A DNA stretch of 64,000 nucleotides from Zeus faber (GCA_960531495.1 OY482863.1:4748189-4812188); one strand, 5' to 3'; positions 1-54,760 are shown, counted from the first letter of the stretch. Notes: a model not told the origin generated them from the letters alone. Numbers and translations: made by a program.

Positions 1-136
1 CACCTGACAAGGAGAGGAGATCCAGCGCGGCGGGACTCCCACCCGCAGGAGAACTCCTCATGCATGTGGAAGCACGTCCTCCACCAGCAGCAAACTGCCT
101 CTCAGAGTTGATTTACTGACTCCCCCTGACACTGAC

Positions 137-24603
<24,467 letters not shown>

Positions 24604-25110
24604 GACTGTGAGAGTGTGAGGAGGAGGCGGCACCTCCTCCCTGCTCCTCTGGGAGGGGGCGGGGCATAATATCTCCTCCCTCCTCTGGGTTGGTCTAGGA
24701 ATACAGGGTATATATCATGAATATGTACTTACTAAACATACTAAATACTTATACTCTACTAATACTACTACCAAAACATGACAACAAGTATACTGTGTAC
24801 TACAGTGGCTACAGGGGGAGAAACAATGGCAAATAATTGTTATATTTAATATTCCAGTACAATTGACCATTTACTTGTTATGAAAGAAAGAAAGAAAGAA
24901 AGAAAGATATGACGTGAGGTGATGTGATATATTGTGTTTTATGATGGGATGTGATGTATAATTTGATATGATGTGATGTGACATGATGTGATATATGGAG
25001 TGATGTCATTTATGATTTGATGTGGTATATGATGTGATCTTGATGTTGTCAGTGATATACGTTACACTGTATGGACATACGCTAGAGCCCTTTAAAGCTC
25101 TTGTAGTTGT

Positions 25111-25125
25111 GCTGCCCCCTGGTGG
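25111..25125 (-). promoter_or_regulatory. CTCF-like motif 1 upstream of plod2
   Basis: gctgccccctggtgg; on minus CCACCAGGGGGCAGC, close to the remembered CTCF consensus. Confidence 0.45.
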
Positions 25126-25452
25126 TCACATGCGGTGGGCGCAGTAATTAACCCTAAAGCCGATGAGGTCGGAGAGACACGACGTCATTGATTGAATCCA
25201 TTTAACTTTCTTTTAATTTGAAAATCGTGCTGGATGAAGTTTACTCGTTGATTCACTTAAATTCAATTCGGAGAAGTTATTTAAAATCAATGTGATTTTA
25301 AATGTATGAAGAGTAGTTGGACCCAGTTGAATTCACGAAACATTTGAGAGGAACTCTAAAATGAAACGTGTTGGATTTTCAATGATCGTTCAACGTTGAA
25401 ATCTTTTCGGTGATGACGCGTCATTGTGTTGGAGGCTCTTGAGGTGCGCGGT

Positions 25453-25467
25453 GCTGCCCCCTGGCGC
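25453..25467 (-). promoter_or_regulatory. CTCF-like motif 2 upstream of plod2
   Basis: gctgccccctggcgc; on minus GCGCCAGGGGGCAGC. Same orientation as motif 1, ~340 bp away and ~130 bp from the heptamer array. Confidence 0.45.
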
Positions 25468-25594
25468 TGAGCAGCGGTGGTGACGAGCAGCGTTTCAATC
25501 AACGTCGACGACCGTTGAGGTCACGTGTGCGCGCAAACAGTGGACGCCGCGAGCGCGCGAAGTCCACTACCGCTCCCGCTGCACTTGCTGCCTA

Positions 25595-28500
25595 GTTATT
25601 GGTTATTGGTTATTAGTTATTAGTTATTGGTTATTAGTTATTGGTTATTGGTTATTGGTTATTAGTTATTGGTTATTGGTTATTGGTTATTGGTTATTGG
25701 TTATTGGTTATTAGTTATTGGTTATTAGTTATTGGTTATTGGTTATTAGTTATTGGTTATTGGTTATTGGTTATTAGTTATTAGTTATTGGTTATTAGTT
25801 ATTGGTTATTAGTTATTGGTTATTGGTTATTGGTTATTAGTCATTGGTTATTAGTTATTGGTTATTAGTTATTGGTTATTGGTTATTAGTCATTGGTTAT
25901 TAGTTATTGGTTATTAGTTATTAGTTATTGGTTATTAGTTATTGGTTATTAGTTATTAGTTATTGGTTATTGGTTATTAGTTATTAGTTATTGGTTATTG
26001 GTTATTGGTTATTGGTTATTGGTTATTAGTTATTAGTTATTAGTTATTAGTTATTGGTTATTAGTTATTGGTTATTGGTTATTGGTTATTGGTTATTGGT
26101 TATTGGTTATTGGTTATTGGTTATTAGTTATTGGTTATTAGTTATTGGTTATTGGTTATTAGTTATTGGTTATTGGTTATTAGTTATTAGTTATTGGTTA
26201 TTGGTTATTGGTTATTGGTTATTAGTTATTGGTTATTGGTTATTGGTTATTGGTTATTGGTTATTAGTTATTGGTTATTGGTTATTAGTTATTGGTTATT
26301 GGTTATTAGTTATTAGTTATTGGTTATTAGTTATTGGTTATTGGTTATTGGTTATTAGTCATTGGTTATTAGTTATTGGTTATTAGTTATTGGTTATTGG
26401 TTATTAGTCATTGGTTATTAGTTATTGGTTATTAGTTATTAGTTATTGGTTATTAGTTATTGGTTATTGGTTATTAGTTATTGGTTATTGGTTATTAGTT
26501 ATTAGTTATTGGTTATTAGTTATTAGTTATTAGTTATTGGTTATTGGTTATTGGTTATTAGTTATTGGTTATTGGTTATTAGTTATTGGTTATTGGTTAT
26601 TAGTTATTGGTTATTGGTTATTGGTTATTAGTTATTGGTTATTGGTTATTAGTTATTAGTTATTGGTTATTAGTTATTGGTTATTGGTTATTGGTTATTG
26701 GTTATTAGTTATTAGTTATTGGTTATTGGTTATTAGTTATTGGTTATTGGTTATTAGTTATTAGTTATTGGTTATTGGTTATTAGTTATTAGTTATTGGT
26801 TATTGGTTATTGGTTATTAGTTATTGGTTATTGGTTATTAGTTATTTGTTATTGGTTATTGGTTATTGGTTATTAGTTATTAGTTATTAGTTATTGGTTA
26901 TTGGTTATTAGTTATTAGTTATTAGCTATTAGTTATTGGTTATTAGTTATTGGTTATTGGTTATTGGTTATTAGTTATTGGTTATTGGTTATTAGTTATT
27001 AGTTATTAGTTATTGGTTATTGGTTATTAGTTATTGGTTATTAGTTATTGGTTATTGGTTATTAGTTATTGGTTATTGGTTATTAGTTATTAGTTATTGG
27101 TTATTAGTTATTGGTTATTGGTTATTGGTTATTGGTTATTGGTTATTAGTCATTGGTTATTAGTTATTGGTTATTAGTTATTGGTTATTGGTTATTAGTC
27201 ATTGGTTATTAGTTATTGGTTATTAGTTATTAGTTATTGGTTATTAGTTATTGGTTATTAGTTATTAGTTATTGGTTATTGGTTATTAGTTATTAGTTAT
27301 TAGTTATTGGTTATTGGTTATTGGTTATTAGTTATTGGTTATTGGTTATTAGTTATTGGTTATTGGTTATTAGTTATTGGTTATTGGTTATTAGTTATTG
27401 GTTATTAGTTATTGGTTATTGGTTATAAGTTATTGGTTATTGGTTATTGGTTATTGGTTATTAGTTATTAGTTATTGGTTATTGGTTATTAGTTATTGGT
27501 TATTGGTTATTGGTTATTAGTTATTAGTTATTGGTTATTGGTTATTAGTTATTGGTTATTGGTTATTGGTTATTAGTTATTGGTTATTGGTTATTAGTTA
27601 TTGGTTATTGGTTATTGGTTATTGGTTATTAGTTATTAGTTATTGGTTATTGGTTATTAGTTATTAGTTATTAGTTATTAGCTATTGGTTATTAGTTATT
27701 GGTTATTGGTTATTGGTTATTAGTTATTGGTTATTGGTTATTGGTTATTAGTTATTAGTTATTAGTTATTGGTTATTGGCTATTAGTTATTGGTTATTGG
27801 TTATTGGTTATTAGTTATTGGTTATTAGTTATTGGTTATTGGTTATTAGTTATTGGTTATTGGTTATTAGTTATTGGTTATTGGTTATTGGTTATTGGTT
27901 ATTAGTTATTGGTTATTGGTTATTGGTTATTAGTTATTAGTTATTGGTTATTGGTTATTAGTTATTGGTTATTGGTTATTGGTTATTGGTTATTGGTTAT
28001 TAGTTATTAGTTATTGGTTATTGGTTATTAGTTATTAGTTATTGGTTATTAGTTATTGGTTATTGGTTATTGGTTATTAGTTATTGGTTATTAGTTATTG
28101 GTTATTAGTTATTGGTTATTGGTTATTAGTTATTGGTTATTTGTTATTAGTTATTAGTTATTGGTTATTAGTTATTGGTTATTGGTTATTAGTTATTGGT
28201 TATTCGTTATTAGTTATTAGTTATTGGTTATTGGTTATTGGTTGTTAGTTATTGGTTATTGGTTATTGGTTACTAGTTATTGGTTATTGGTTATCAGTTA
28301 TCGGTTATTGGTTGTTAGTTATTGGTTATTAGTTATTGGTTATTGGTTATTGGTTATTGGTTATTAGTCATTGGTTATTGGTTATTGGTTATTGGTTATG
28401 GGTTATTGGTTATTGGTTATTAGTTTTTGGTTATTGGTTATTAGTTATTGGTTATTGGTTATTAGTTATTAGTTATTGGTTATTGGTTGTTAATTATTGG

Positions 28501-29665
28501 TTATTGGTTATTGGTTATTAGTTATTGGTTATTGTTTATTAGTTATTAGTTATTGGTTATTAGTTATTGGTTATTGGTTATTGGTTATTGGTTATTAGTT
28601 ATTGGTTATTAGTTATTAGTTATTAGTTATTGGTTATTAGTTATTGGTTATTGGTTATTAGTTATTGGTTATTAGTTATTAGTTATTGGTTATTGGTTAT
28701 TGGTTATTAGTTATTGGTTATTGGTTATTAGTTATTGGTTATTGGTTATTGGTTATTAGTTATTAGTTATTGGTTGTTAGTTATTGGTTATTAGTTATTG
28801 GTTATTGGTTATTGGTTATTAGTTATTGGTTATTAGTCATTGGTTATTGGTTATTGGTTATGGGTTATTGGTTATTGGTTATTGGTTATTAGTTATTGGT
28901 TATTGGTTATTAGTTATGGGTTATTAGTCATTTGTTATTGGTTATTAGTTATTAGTTATTGGTTATTAGTTATTAGTTATTGGTTATTAGTTATTGGTTA
29001 TTAGTTATTGGTTATTGGTTATTGGTTATTAGTTATTGGTTATTGGTTATTAGTTATTGGTTATTGGTTATTAGTTATTGGTTATTGGTTATTAGTTATT
29101 AGTTATTGGTTATTGGTAATTAGTTATTGGTTAGTAGATAAGTTAGTAGTTATTAGTTATTGGTTAGTAGTTATTAGTTAGTAGTTATTAGTTAGTAGTT
29201 ATTAGTTAGTAGTTATTAGTTATTGGTTAGTAATTATTAGTTTGCAGTGATTGGTTAGTATTTATTAGTTATTCGTTATTGGTTATTCGTTATTAGTTAG
29301 TAGTTATTAGTTATTAGTTATTGGTTAGTAGTTATTCGTTGTTAGTTATTGGTTATTAGTTATTCGTTATTAGTAAGTAGTTATTGGTTATTAGTTATTA
29401 GTTAGTAGTTAATCGTTACTAGTTAGTAGTGATTAGTTATTAGTTTTTAGTTATTAGTTATTGGTTAGTAGTTATTCGTTGGTAGTTATTGGTTATTAGT
29501 TATTAGTAAGTAGTTATTGGTTAGTAGTTATTAGTTATTGGTTAGTAGTTATTCGTTGTTAGTTATTGGTTATTAGTTATTAGTAAGTAGTTATTGGTTA
29601 TTAGTTATTAGTTAGTAGTTCATCGTTACTAGTTAGTAGTGATTAGTTATTAGTTTTTATTTATT
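25595..29665. repeat. 4-kb heptamer satellite TTATTGG/TTATTAG
   Basis: Nearly unbroken 7-bp units in two main forms, ttattgg and ttattag, to ~29130. It then decays into ttagtag/attcgtt variants and ends at ~29665. Rare tcattgg units mark higher-order copies. Read on minus, each ttattgg unit is a CCAAT pentamer. Translated frames (WLLVIGY...) are artefacts. Confidence 0.98.
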
Positions 29666-30009
29666 AGAATGCTGCTTTCGATATCACCTCTAGAAATGAG
29701 AGTGATATTAGTGTATATTTTGTTTATTTGTACCTTTCAGTTGCTTGGATTTGCTCTGGTGCACGTCAGAGCCTCGCAGGCACGTAGGCTAGCGACCAGA
29801 ACATCAACACACTTCAACCAAACCAAGTAACAACAACAAGAACCAAGAAAAATATCAACGGTGACTAATAAAGCTCTTGACCTAACATTACTCTGTATGA
29901 TTATTTCACCTTTATGGTTTGACTCTTTATGGTTATTACTCTTTATGGTTATGACTCTTTATGATTATTACTCTGTATGGTTATCACTGTGTATGTAAAT
30001 GTAATGTAA
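29666..30009. other. Spacer
   Basis: Plain sequence with a tttatggttat short repeat near 29910-29990. Confidence 0.5.
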
Positions 30010-30290
30010 TGTAAATGTTCTCCCCCATTTTTCATGACACGGTCTTTGATAAACGTACCCTCTGTGAAGGGTTTGCCGTGGTTGGTGGTCAGCGTGGCGG
30101 CTTGGTAGCTTTTTTTGGTGAGGTTTTCATTTGCCTCACAGGCCGGCGAGAAGAGTCGCTGTTGTGAGGCCAAAGCAGCTTGGAGTCGCTTCGCTCTTTC
30201 AGCCGCTCACGCCCTGGTGGCTTGTCGTATGCGTTGGCATGTTTGGTCTGGTCCTGTCTCTTCACATTGAATTCCGAGAACAAGGCAACG
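30010..30290 (-). pseudogene. hAT-type (BED zinc finger, GTF2IRD2-like) fragment
   Basis: Two minus frames resemble the N-terminal part of hAT-Charlie transposase and GTF2IRD2-like proteins. One reads FNVKRQDQTKHANAYD (BED finger tail, cf. YNIKRHYETAH). The other reads ENLTKKSYQAATL then GKPFTEGTFIKDRVMK (cf. KSYLIA..GKPFTEGDF). The frame changes near 30150, and no start, core or TIRs are visible. Decayed remnant. Confidence 0.6.
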
Positions 30291-30294
30291 GTCA

Positions 30295-30565
30295 CCTGTA
30301 CTCCACCTGTACTCCACCTGTACTTCACCTGTACTCCACCTGTACTGCACCTGTACTGCACCTGTACTCCACCTGTACTTCACCTGTACTGCACCTGTAC
30401 TCTACCTGTACTGCACCTGTACTTCACCTGTACTGCACCTGTACTCTACCTGTACTCTACCTGTAGTCCACCTGTAGTCCACCTGTACTCTACCTGTGCT
30501 CCACCTGTGCTCCACCTGTGCTCTACCTGTACTCTACCTGTACTCTACCTGTTCTCCACCTTAAC
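30295..30565. repeat. 12-bp minisatellite (cacctgtactcc)
   Basis: Units cacctgtactcc/tgcacctgtact with point changes. Confidence 0.96.
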
Positions 30566-32837
30566 TTCACCTCTACTTCATCCTGTGCACACCCTGTATA
30601 TTTCTGAATCTTTTCGTACTACCCAGACAAATTCCTTCCGTCCGAATCAACAGATTCTGATCCTGATTCCAGTCACAGATACACTCTCGATGGCGAAAAG
30701 AGAATCAGCAAAAATCACGCTAGAACTCATGAGAATCATCTAGGTATTTATTGAAGCAGCGCTCCACTGACCCACGCCGTGGAGGCGCTGTGGATAAAAA
30801 CCACTCCCTTCCAACTGATTAAATGGAGTCCAACCTTAAACCCTGACTTTATAATATGCTTTATAATGATTAACCTGAGATATTAAATTAGATCCATTTC
30901 CCTGAGAATCCTCTACAACTGGATCAGAGCACAACAACCCGCTCCCCCTCCACCACCATTCAACAGAATAAAACACAGAATTAACAGAATGAAGAGAATT
31001 AAAAAGGTCGTGGAGAAGCCCTGATGTGCAGATTTCCAACCCTTGGCAGTTTCATGATGTCGATCATTAATTATGTAGTTACGCAACATTTCATCATTGG
31101 TTCATGTTTAACAGACAGAAACGAGTTTGAACCCTGTTAAAAAGCATTGATTGGTAAAAGTAAAGCCGCCGCAGCCCTAAAAAGTTGAGGTGTCGGTCCG
31201 CTCTCCCCTGCCTACTCCTCTTCCTCCTCCTCCTCCTCTTCCTCCTCCTCTTACTCTGTAAAGACAACAGGACGGAGTATGAACGTGAGCTGACGTGACG
31301 GATGAAGAGACCAAACTCCACCTGCTGCTCAGCTTTCTGCCTTGCAGCAAAATAAAAGAAACAAAGAGCAGGTCGTGGAGAACCTGCGTGAAGAACATCC
31401 TCTGTCAGATTGAAGCCGCTCCACATGCTGCGTGCTGCTCGTCTTCTCCTCTGGTGTTTGACGTCTACTTCTATGACAGATGATCGCCCCCTATCGGCCT
31501 AGAATGCCGATGTCAGCATTTAAAATTGTTGTTTTTTTGCGCTCTCGTGTGGGCGGAGTTTCATTTTTCTTTCCAACTTTTAAACAAAAAATCCTGATGT
31601 GGACGAGTCCTAACATTAAAAAACGCATCTTTTTTTTTTTCCCTCCGTCCACTATGGCGGCAGCTTTCTCCACCGAACACGGAGCTTTTGGAGGACGTTT
31701 TGGGGGGTATACTTTTGAAAAGTTCGCCCTGACGTTGTAGTGTAGACGGGGAAAGCGATGACGAGGGATTTGTCACGTGATCCAGGCTCAGCATGGCGGC
31801 TGTTCTCCACTGTCCAGTTTGATGCTTTATTAAGAGTTAAACAGAACTTTGTACATAACGTGTTTGCCTGGCGACCTGGACGTGTTGAGAATGGTAAATA
31901 ACTTCAGTTGCTACTGCTTTATGGTAACACTGCTCAAACACACTAAACCTGTTTCTCGCTGCTGCGTATCGAAGGAATGGAAGCAGCGTTTTGGCGTTAG
32001 TGTGGACATGTTGTATCTCACATCTCACGGCCCGAAAACTAAAATAAAATAGTGGATTCTGGAACAATGGATGTCCTCTCGTGCGGCATGCTGTATCGAA
32101 GGTTTCCCCATCCCTAGTTATATAGTAATATATCATAAAATCTGATAATCATTTGAGACACAGCGCCAGGTTCAGGCTGAACAGAGATTCAGAGAAAGAT
32201 TTAGATCTACTTTGCTTCCTTATTTCCTCCTGGTACAAAATGAAAAACACAACTAGGAGACGGTCCCACACCATCTGGAGAGCTGTGTCACGTCCCCCTT
32301 ACGCTCAGTGTCACATGAGAAAAACCTTCTTATTTTAGAGTTCGGTTGATTTGTTTTGCTCTGTTTCCTACTTGAACATGCACATTGTGCCGTGTCACGC
32401 ATCTCTCTCCATTGGTATGGGGCTTTTTTAACACATTTCTTTACTTTTAAATAATAAATCCTGCACTTCTGTAGCGGGGCGGGGGGCACTCTTTCTGGTC
32501 CCGCCCCTCCCCCTCCAGGCTGATCAACAGAATGTGATGCTTTCAGCTGATTACTGAAATAAAACAACACAGCTGTTCCAGTGTTACTTGAAATATTTCT
32601 AATTTATCTAATTTAAAGAAAAAGATTGTCAAAGTGTAGCAATACGGTTATGGATCAGCAGTCTTTAAATCTTGACATATAATTGTATGAATGGAGCTGA
32701 AGGGGATTGGTCTAAAGCAGACATTTATAACAGCAGTACATGACATCTACTGTAACTGACATCCACATCTCTATACCTGCTTACCCAAGACTCGTCATGG
32801 CCTGCCTCAGGCCTGCAGCCAAATTAGACCCCTCCAG
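30566..32837. other. Spacer between samhd1-like and plod2
   Basis: No gene. Includes a tcctcctcctcttcc tract at 31217-31250. A region at 31540-32040 repeats gtgtagacgg/gtgtggacatg/gatgtggacgag motifs and is probably a decayed DNA transposon. The samhd1-like 3' UTR should start at 32837, but I saw no clear polyadenylation signal. Confidence 0.45.
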
Positions 32838-49996
<17,159 letters not shown>

Positions 49997-50029
49997 GTTT
50001 GAGCAGATTCAGAGGTGTCCTGCCCAGGA

Positions 50030-50394
50030 CGGTGAGGAACATCTGTATTTATAACTCGTTCCAACTCCAAAACACCGCCCATTAAGCCATTCGCCGCTGA
50101 GAGTCCTTTGCTTTTGCTTTCATTTCTCTGCTGGGTGCTTCCACCCTTTCATGGGGACAGACAGAAAATGAACTTACTTGATCAACTTTGTATCAAATAT
50201 CTGCAAAATGTTTTGCTCCACTTGGATTTTGGGTTGACGTGCAAAATGCAGTTATCTAGCAACTTCACCCGAGTGAGGAAAGGAAATTGCGGGGGGGGGG
50301 GGTCTGCAGGGATTGATGCGCATGCATGACTCACAAAGTATGCAAATTAGTTGATTCACGTAAAAATATCTAAGAAGTGGACGCACAGGAGCAC
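50030..50394. other. Divergent intergenic region upstream of samhd1-like
   Basis: Includes a G-run at 50291-50300. No promoter element was firmly recognised. Confidence 0.4.
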
Positions 50395-51043
50395 GTTTGA
50401 GGAACTCAGTGTTTCTCTGAAGCCTTGCTCAGCGAGCTTGGCCTGCTTGGTGTGTTTCATTACTGCGCTGCAGCAGTTTCTGGAGCAGATCAGCATGTGG
50501 TGTAACAGGGCGTCGGTGCCTCTATCCAGCTATGCAAGGTTATGTGACCACGCCCACTCCTGGCCAGGTGGAGGCATCCTCATTCCACCTGTCATTCCTC
50601 AGAGAGAAGAGCTCTGAGGTGGTGGACACATGCGTGCCGGGCATCCTGAACAACCAGCCTCATGGTGATTCTGGGCCTGGCACATCATTCACCTTGTGTT
50701 GTGGTTTGATTCAGCCTGCCAGTCCGGTTTCTCCATGGAGGAGTGATGGGGTGATGGGTGATGATGGAGGAGTGATGGGGTTAGGGTTACATAGTGATTG
50801 TACAACTATTATTAGACTGTTGGTGTTGCAGTCACCTCAAAACATCTCTCCCTCTCTCCCTTCCTCTCTCTCCTCCTTTTCTCCCAGCAGACATCCACCT
50901 CTCCTTGCTCGCCCACCAATGAGACAGTTTCAGATACAGGGTTTGAAACCTTCAGAAACCCATGAAGAAGAGAGCAGAGGAGGAGAAATAGAAAGGCGAA
51001 GACAGAGGAGAAGGAGGTGATTGAGAGGCCTGCGAGACATCAG
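50395..51043 (+). repeat. lrrc30 upstream module, copy 3 (truncated)
   Basis: Matches 57960-58915 in blocks (gtttctctgaagccttgctc ... gattgagaggcctgcga). It breaks two bases before the ATG position and is replaced by LINE sequence. Much of the gatggaggagtgac array is missing. Confidence 0.88.
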
Positions 51044-51545
51044 ACATCAGAGACATCAGATCCATCACCAAGTCTGCCTTCTATCACTTCAAAAACATCT
51101 CCCGTCTCCGTCCCTCACTCTCAGACTCCGTGGCTGAAATCCTCATCTACGCTTCCATCACCTCCCGGTTGGACTGCTGTAATGGAGTCCTGTCCGGGGT
51201 TTCCAACAAAGCCCTGGACAGGAACTTGTGGTCCTCAAACAGGGGTCTGCTGTCCGTCTCCCGTACCAGATTACGAACTTTCGGGGACAGAGCTTTCAGC
51301 GTGGCAGCCCCCACCCTCTGGAACTCTCTCCCTCCCGTAATCCGTAACGCGCCGACCCTGGACACTTTCAAAACAACCCTCAAGAGCCACCTTTTCACCA
51401 TGGCCTTTCCCCATTAGTTAGTTAGTTTAGCTATCCCTTTGTTTAGTTTTTGTTCCTCTCTCCCTTAATCTGCCCCCCCCTGCCCCTCTCCTGTAAAGCG
51501 ACCTTGGGTTTTTTGAAAGGCGCTAGTTATTATTATTATTAAGTT
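51044..51545 (+). pseudogene. 3' end of an L2/Rex1-type LINE
   Basis: Reads IRSITKSAFYHFKNIS, AEILIYASITSRLDCCNGV, FGDRAFSVAAPTLWNSLPPV, TFKTTLKSHLF, stop, then a 3' UTR and (TTATTA)n tail at ~51520. Frame changes near 51130. Terminal part of an RT ORF2. Confidence 0.88.
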
Positions 51546-51641
51546 ATTATTATTATAATTATAATTATTATTAATTAATTTATTTTTATAATTGTATTTA
51601 TTAATTATTAATTCTTCCTGGCATCAGTTTGGTGTTGGGGG

Positions 51642-51900
51642 TGTGTGGTGGATGGGATAGTTTGAGCAGCCACACCTGACACTCATTGGTTGGTCTAACG
51701 AGCGGCAGGTTCAAAACCCCCGTCCCCACACTCACTCAGGAGAGGAGCCCTGTCATGACATGTTCTATCTGCTCCTGGCTTGTTCCACCTGGCCCACCTT
51801 CTACAATAAACTGGTGTTAACAACCCCCCATGGTCTGTGTCTCTGTGCCTGAGGGCACTGAAAATGCCACGAGTGGCGTGTGGTGGCAGAACTGCCACAA
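51642..51900 (+). mobile_element. Possible solo LTR (TG...CA)
   Basis: Starts tgtgtggtggatggg, has an aataaa at ~51806 and ends cagaactgccaca. No target duplication was found. A related end (gtggtggtgaatctgccaca) occurs at 56288-56307. Tentative. Confidence 0.3.
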
Positions 51901-52490
51901 TATGTTTATATGACATATAATATATAAATATATGTTGATATAATATAACATATCATATATTCATATGTTTATATAATATAAAATATAATATATAAATATG
52001 TTTATATAACATATAATATATAAGTATATGTTTATATAATATAAAATATCATATATTAGGTTTTCTTATAATATAAAAATATATTCATATATGTTTATAT
52101 AATATAACATATCATATATTCATATGTTTATTCAACAAGTCATGTATAAATATATGTTAGTATAACATATCAAATATAAGGATATGTTTATAAAAAAAAG
52201 TAAAAAAATAAGTTTCAGCCTCAAATACAAAGTCCAGATATTCAAAAGAAGAAATCTCTCCTTGTTGCAGTTGAATGGGTCTGCTCCACCCCCCCTTCGC
52301 CCCCCTGACTGATAAGAGTTGTAATTTTAGGGACATTCTTCAATAAGTGTCATCAAACCAAGTTTCTGTCAAAAGCATAAAATCAAGTTTGCAGTGAACA
52401 AAAGGATCATTAATTCAAGTGTTTTGTTTGTTTGTGAGCTCACATTAAGTGAAGCTGACTTTGAAGGGTGAATAACAGGATCTGAGTTAT
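51901..52490. other. AT-rich spacer
   Basis: 51901-52190 is a loose repeat of atatgtttatataatataa. The rest is plain. Confidence 0.6.
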
Positions 52491-53282
52491 TACATCAGGT
52501 TGGATAAGTTAGCAGAGTGAGTACGTGTTGTTGGGCTTGTTGCTGGTCTGTACAAGAATGGGGAAGGATCAGTGCACTCACGCAACGTCTCTTTTGGCAG
52601 TGGACAGGCAGGGTGTGGCCCAAGGACATTGGTATTTGAGAAGTTGCAGGTGCCGTTTCTACAGCAGCAGGGACCATGAACTCATCAGTGGTTGGGCGGG
52701 TGGGGGGATGGGCTAACATCCAGGTGCCCTGTGCCGAGCACACTCTGCTCGGTGGATGGGCACTCGGCGCTCATGGGGCATCTGATTGCCTGCGGTGGGG
52801 CGGGCTTCGCCCTTACGCGGGGTGTGGGTGGGCATGGGGGTCCCGTAGGCTCACCTGCGGGCGGGGTGTCGGTGCGGGGGCCTGGCACGGGGCCTGGATT
52901 CGGGCCTGCGGTCTGTGCCTGGCGCCCGTAGCCCGGCTTCTGTGCCTGTGGCTGCATCTTGTGCCCGTGCTTGGGGGTTGATTGTATGTGTGGCCCCCTG
53001 GGGTGCGGGGTCTCCTCGTGCTCCCTGGGACTGGCTACTGCTCCTCGGGGCCGGGCATGGGGGTTGCTCCATGGCCCTCTGGCTTCTCTGGGGGCCCGGG
53101 GTTCTTCTGTGACCGCAGGGCAGGGTGCTCAGGGCCTCCTGTAGCCGTAGGGTGTCTACAGGGCTGCGGAGCTTGGGGGGGGCTTCAGGGCCCTTTCCGC
53201 TGTTTAGAGGCGCAACAACATATTAACAACCTTATACACCAGAACCAACTGGGATAAGTTCCGTGCATTCAGCGGTGGACAC

Positions 53283-53326
<44 letters not shown>

Positions 53327-53640
53327 GGCGGTCCCATCACACAGACACACACCACCACACCTGCTTGGAGTGCACCTCAGCACCTCCTGGTTGCATTCCT
53401 CTCCTTTTCCCCCCTCATTTGCTGCCATAACTATGACAGGAAGAGGCCACGTGACCAGTTGTAGTTCTAGTTTTCCTGGACCTAATTCACTGTTTTTCAA
53501 TACATGTTGTCATCCAGTGTTTATGTTTTTGTGTAAATGTTGTTTGGTCCTATGTTTATTTGTCTGGTGATTCTCCACCTCTTGGAGTAGTGATCAGTTG
53601 TTTATAGACAAAAACATGATAAATAGTTCTCCAAAGAGGG
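52491..53640. other. GC-rich block and (CA)n
   Basis: 52690-53200 is markedly GC-rich, open in many frames on both strands, with no recognised domain. (CA)n at 53285-53321. Probably repeat-derived. Confidence 0.45.
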
Positions 53641-54559
53641 GGGTTGGTGGTGACTCTCTATAACCAAAGCTGACTCGTCCACAGGACAGAGTTATTGCAG
53701 CAGTTGTTGATGATTAAAGAATGAATAAAGAGTGTCATTGCAGGCTGAGAAGTTCAACTCCACCTGCAGACGAACTCTGTCCTGGATGCAATGGAACAAA
53801 TACTCTGTGTTGTATGTCCAGCATGATGATAACACAGGTTAAAAAAATAAATAAAAAGAACACGTCAGTGGTTATGTCTGAGAGGAGAAGGGCGTTGTGA
53901 TGGGGTCTTGCTTGACAAGGGCAAGGTGGAGTGGGTGGTGTTGAGGTGAGCAGATGGGTGATGGGGGTAACAGTGGAACCCTGACCTGTTTGGGGTCATT
54001 TGATGAAGAAGAGCTGCTACGACTCGAGGAGACTTATTTTGAAAAGTCACGATCGGCATCCATTCAGGTGCTGGGGGAGGAGCCACAATCTTTTTGCTTC
54101 TGTTTCCTTGAAGGAATTGAGCAGCGTTTCTCTGCAACAGTTTCTGGAGCAGATCAGCATGTGGTGTAACAGGGCGTCGGTGCTTCTATCCAGCTATGCA
54201 AGGTTATGTGACCACGCCCACTCCTGGCCAGGTGGAGGCATCCTCATTCCACCTGTCGTTCCTCAGAGAGAAGAGCTCTGAGGTGGTGGACACATGCATG
54301 CCGGGCATCCTGAACAACCAGCCTCATGGTGATTCCGGGCCTGGCACATGATTCACCTTGTGTTGTGGTTTGATTCCGCCTGCCGGTCCGGTTTCTCCAC
54401 TGGTGTTGTCTCCTTTGGTTCCATTTGTTATCACATGTCAACACAATTCATTGGAATTTCCTCGGCCACGCCCTGATGCCCTGTCACTGCGGAAAACACA
54501 AACAGAAGAGATGACAGCACCCTCTGCTTTGCTACACCTACTCTACTTTACCCAAAGTT

Positions 54560-54760
54560 TTAGAGGAGTGACGAGGTGATGGAGGGATGATGGAGGAGTG
54601 ACGGGTTGATGGAGGGATGATGGAGGACTGACAGGGTGATGGAGGGTAAATGGAGGAGTGACGGGTGATGCGGGGATGATGATGGAGTAATGGGGTGATG
54701 GGTGATGATGGAGGAGTAATGGGGTGATGGGTGATGATGGAGGAGTGATGGGGTTAGGGT
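54560..54760. repeat. Minisatellite (gatggaggagtgacgggttg)
   Basis: Irregular gatggagggatgatggagga units. The same array is at 58450-58610 and 55315-55365. Confidence 0.9.

Larger units (their letters stand above)
24604..25590 (-). promoter_or_regulatory. plod2: plod2 upstream region
   Basis: The 1 kb before the plod2 ATG has a GC box (gggggcggggc, about 24655-24665) next to an AT element (ataatatc). It also has a gaaagaaag run at 24884-24906 and a gatgtgatat simple stretch (24910-25040). No TATA box or start site can be fixed by eye. Confidence 0.45.

Noticed and set aside
26054-28521. Long open frames of WLLVIGY type
   Set aside because: They are translations of the 7-bp satellite (21-bp period) and carry no gene signals.
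52676-53257. Gly/Trp-rich frames in the GC-rich block
   Set aside because: Open on both strands because of base composition; no recognisable protein.
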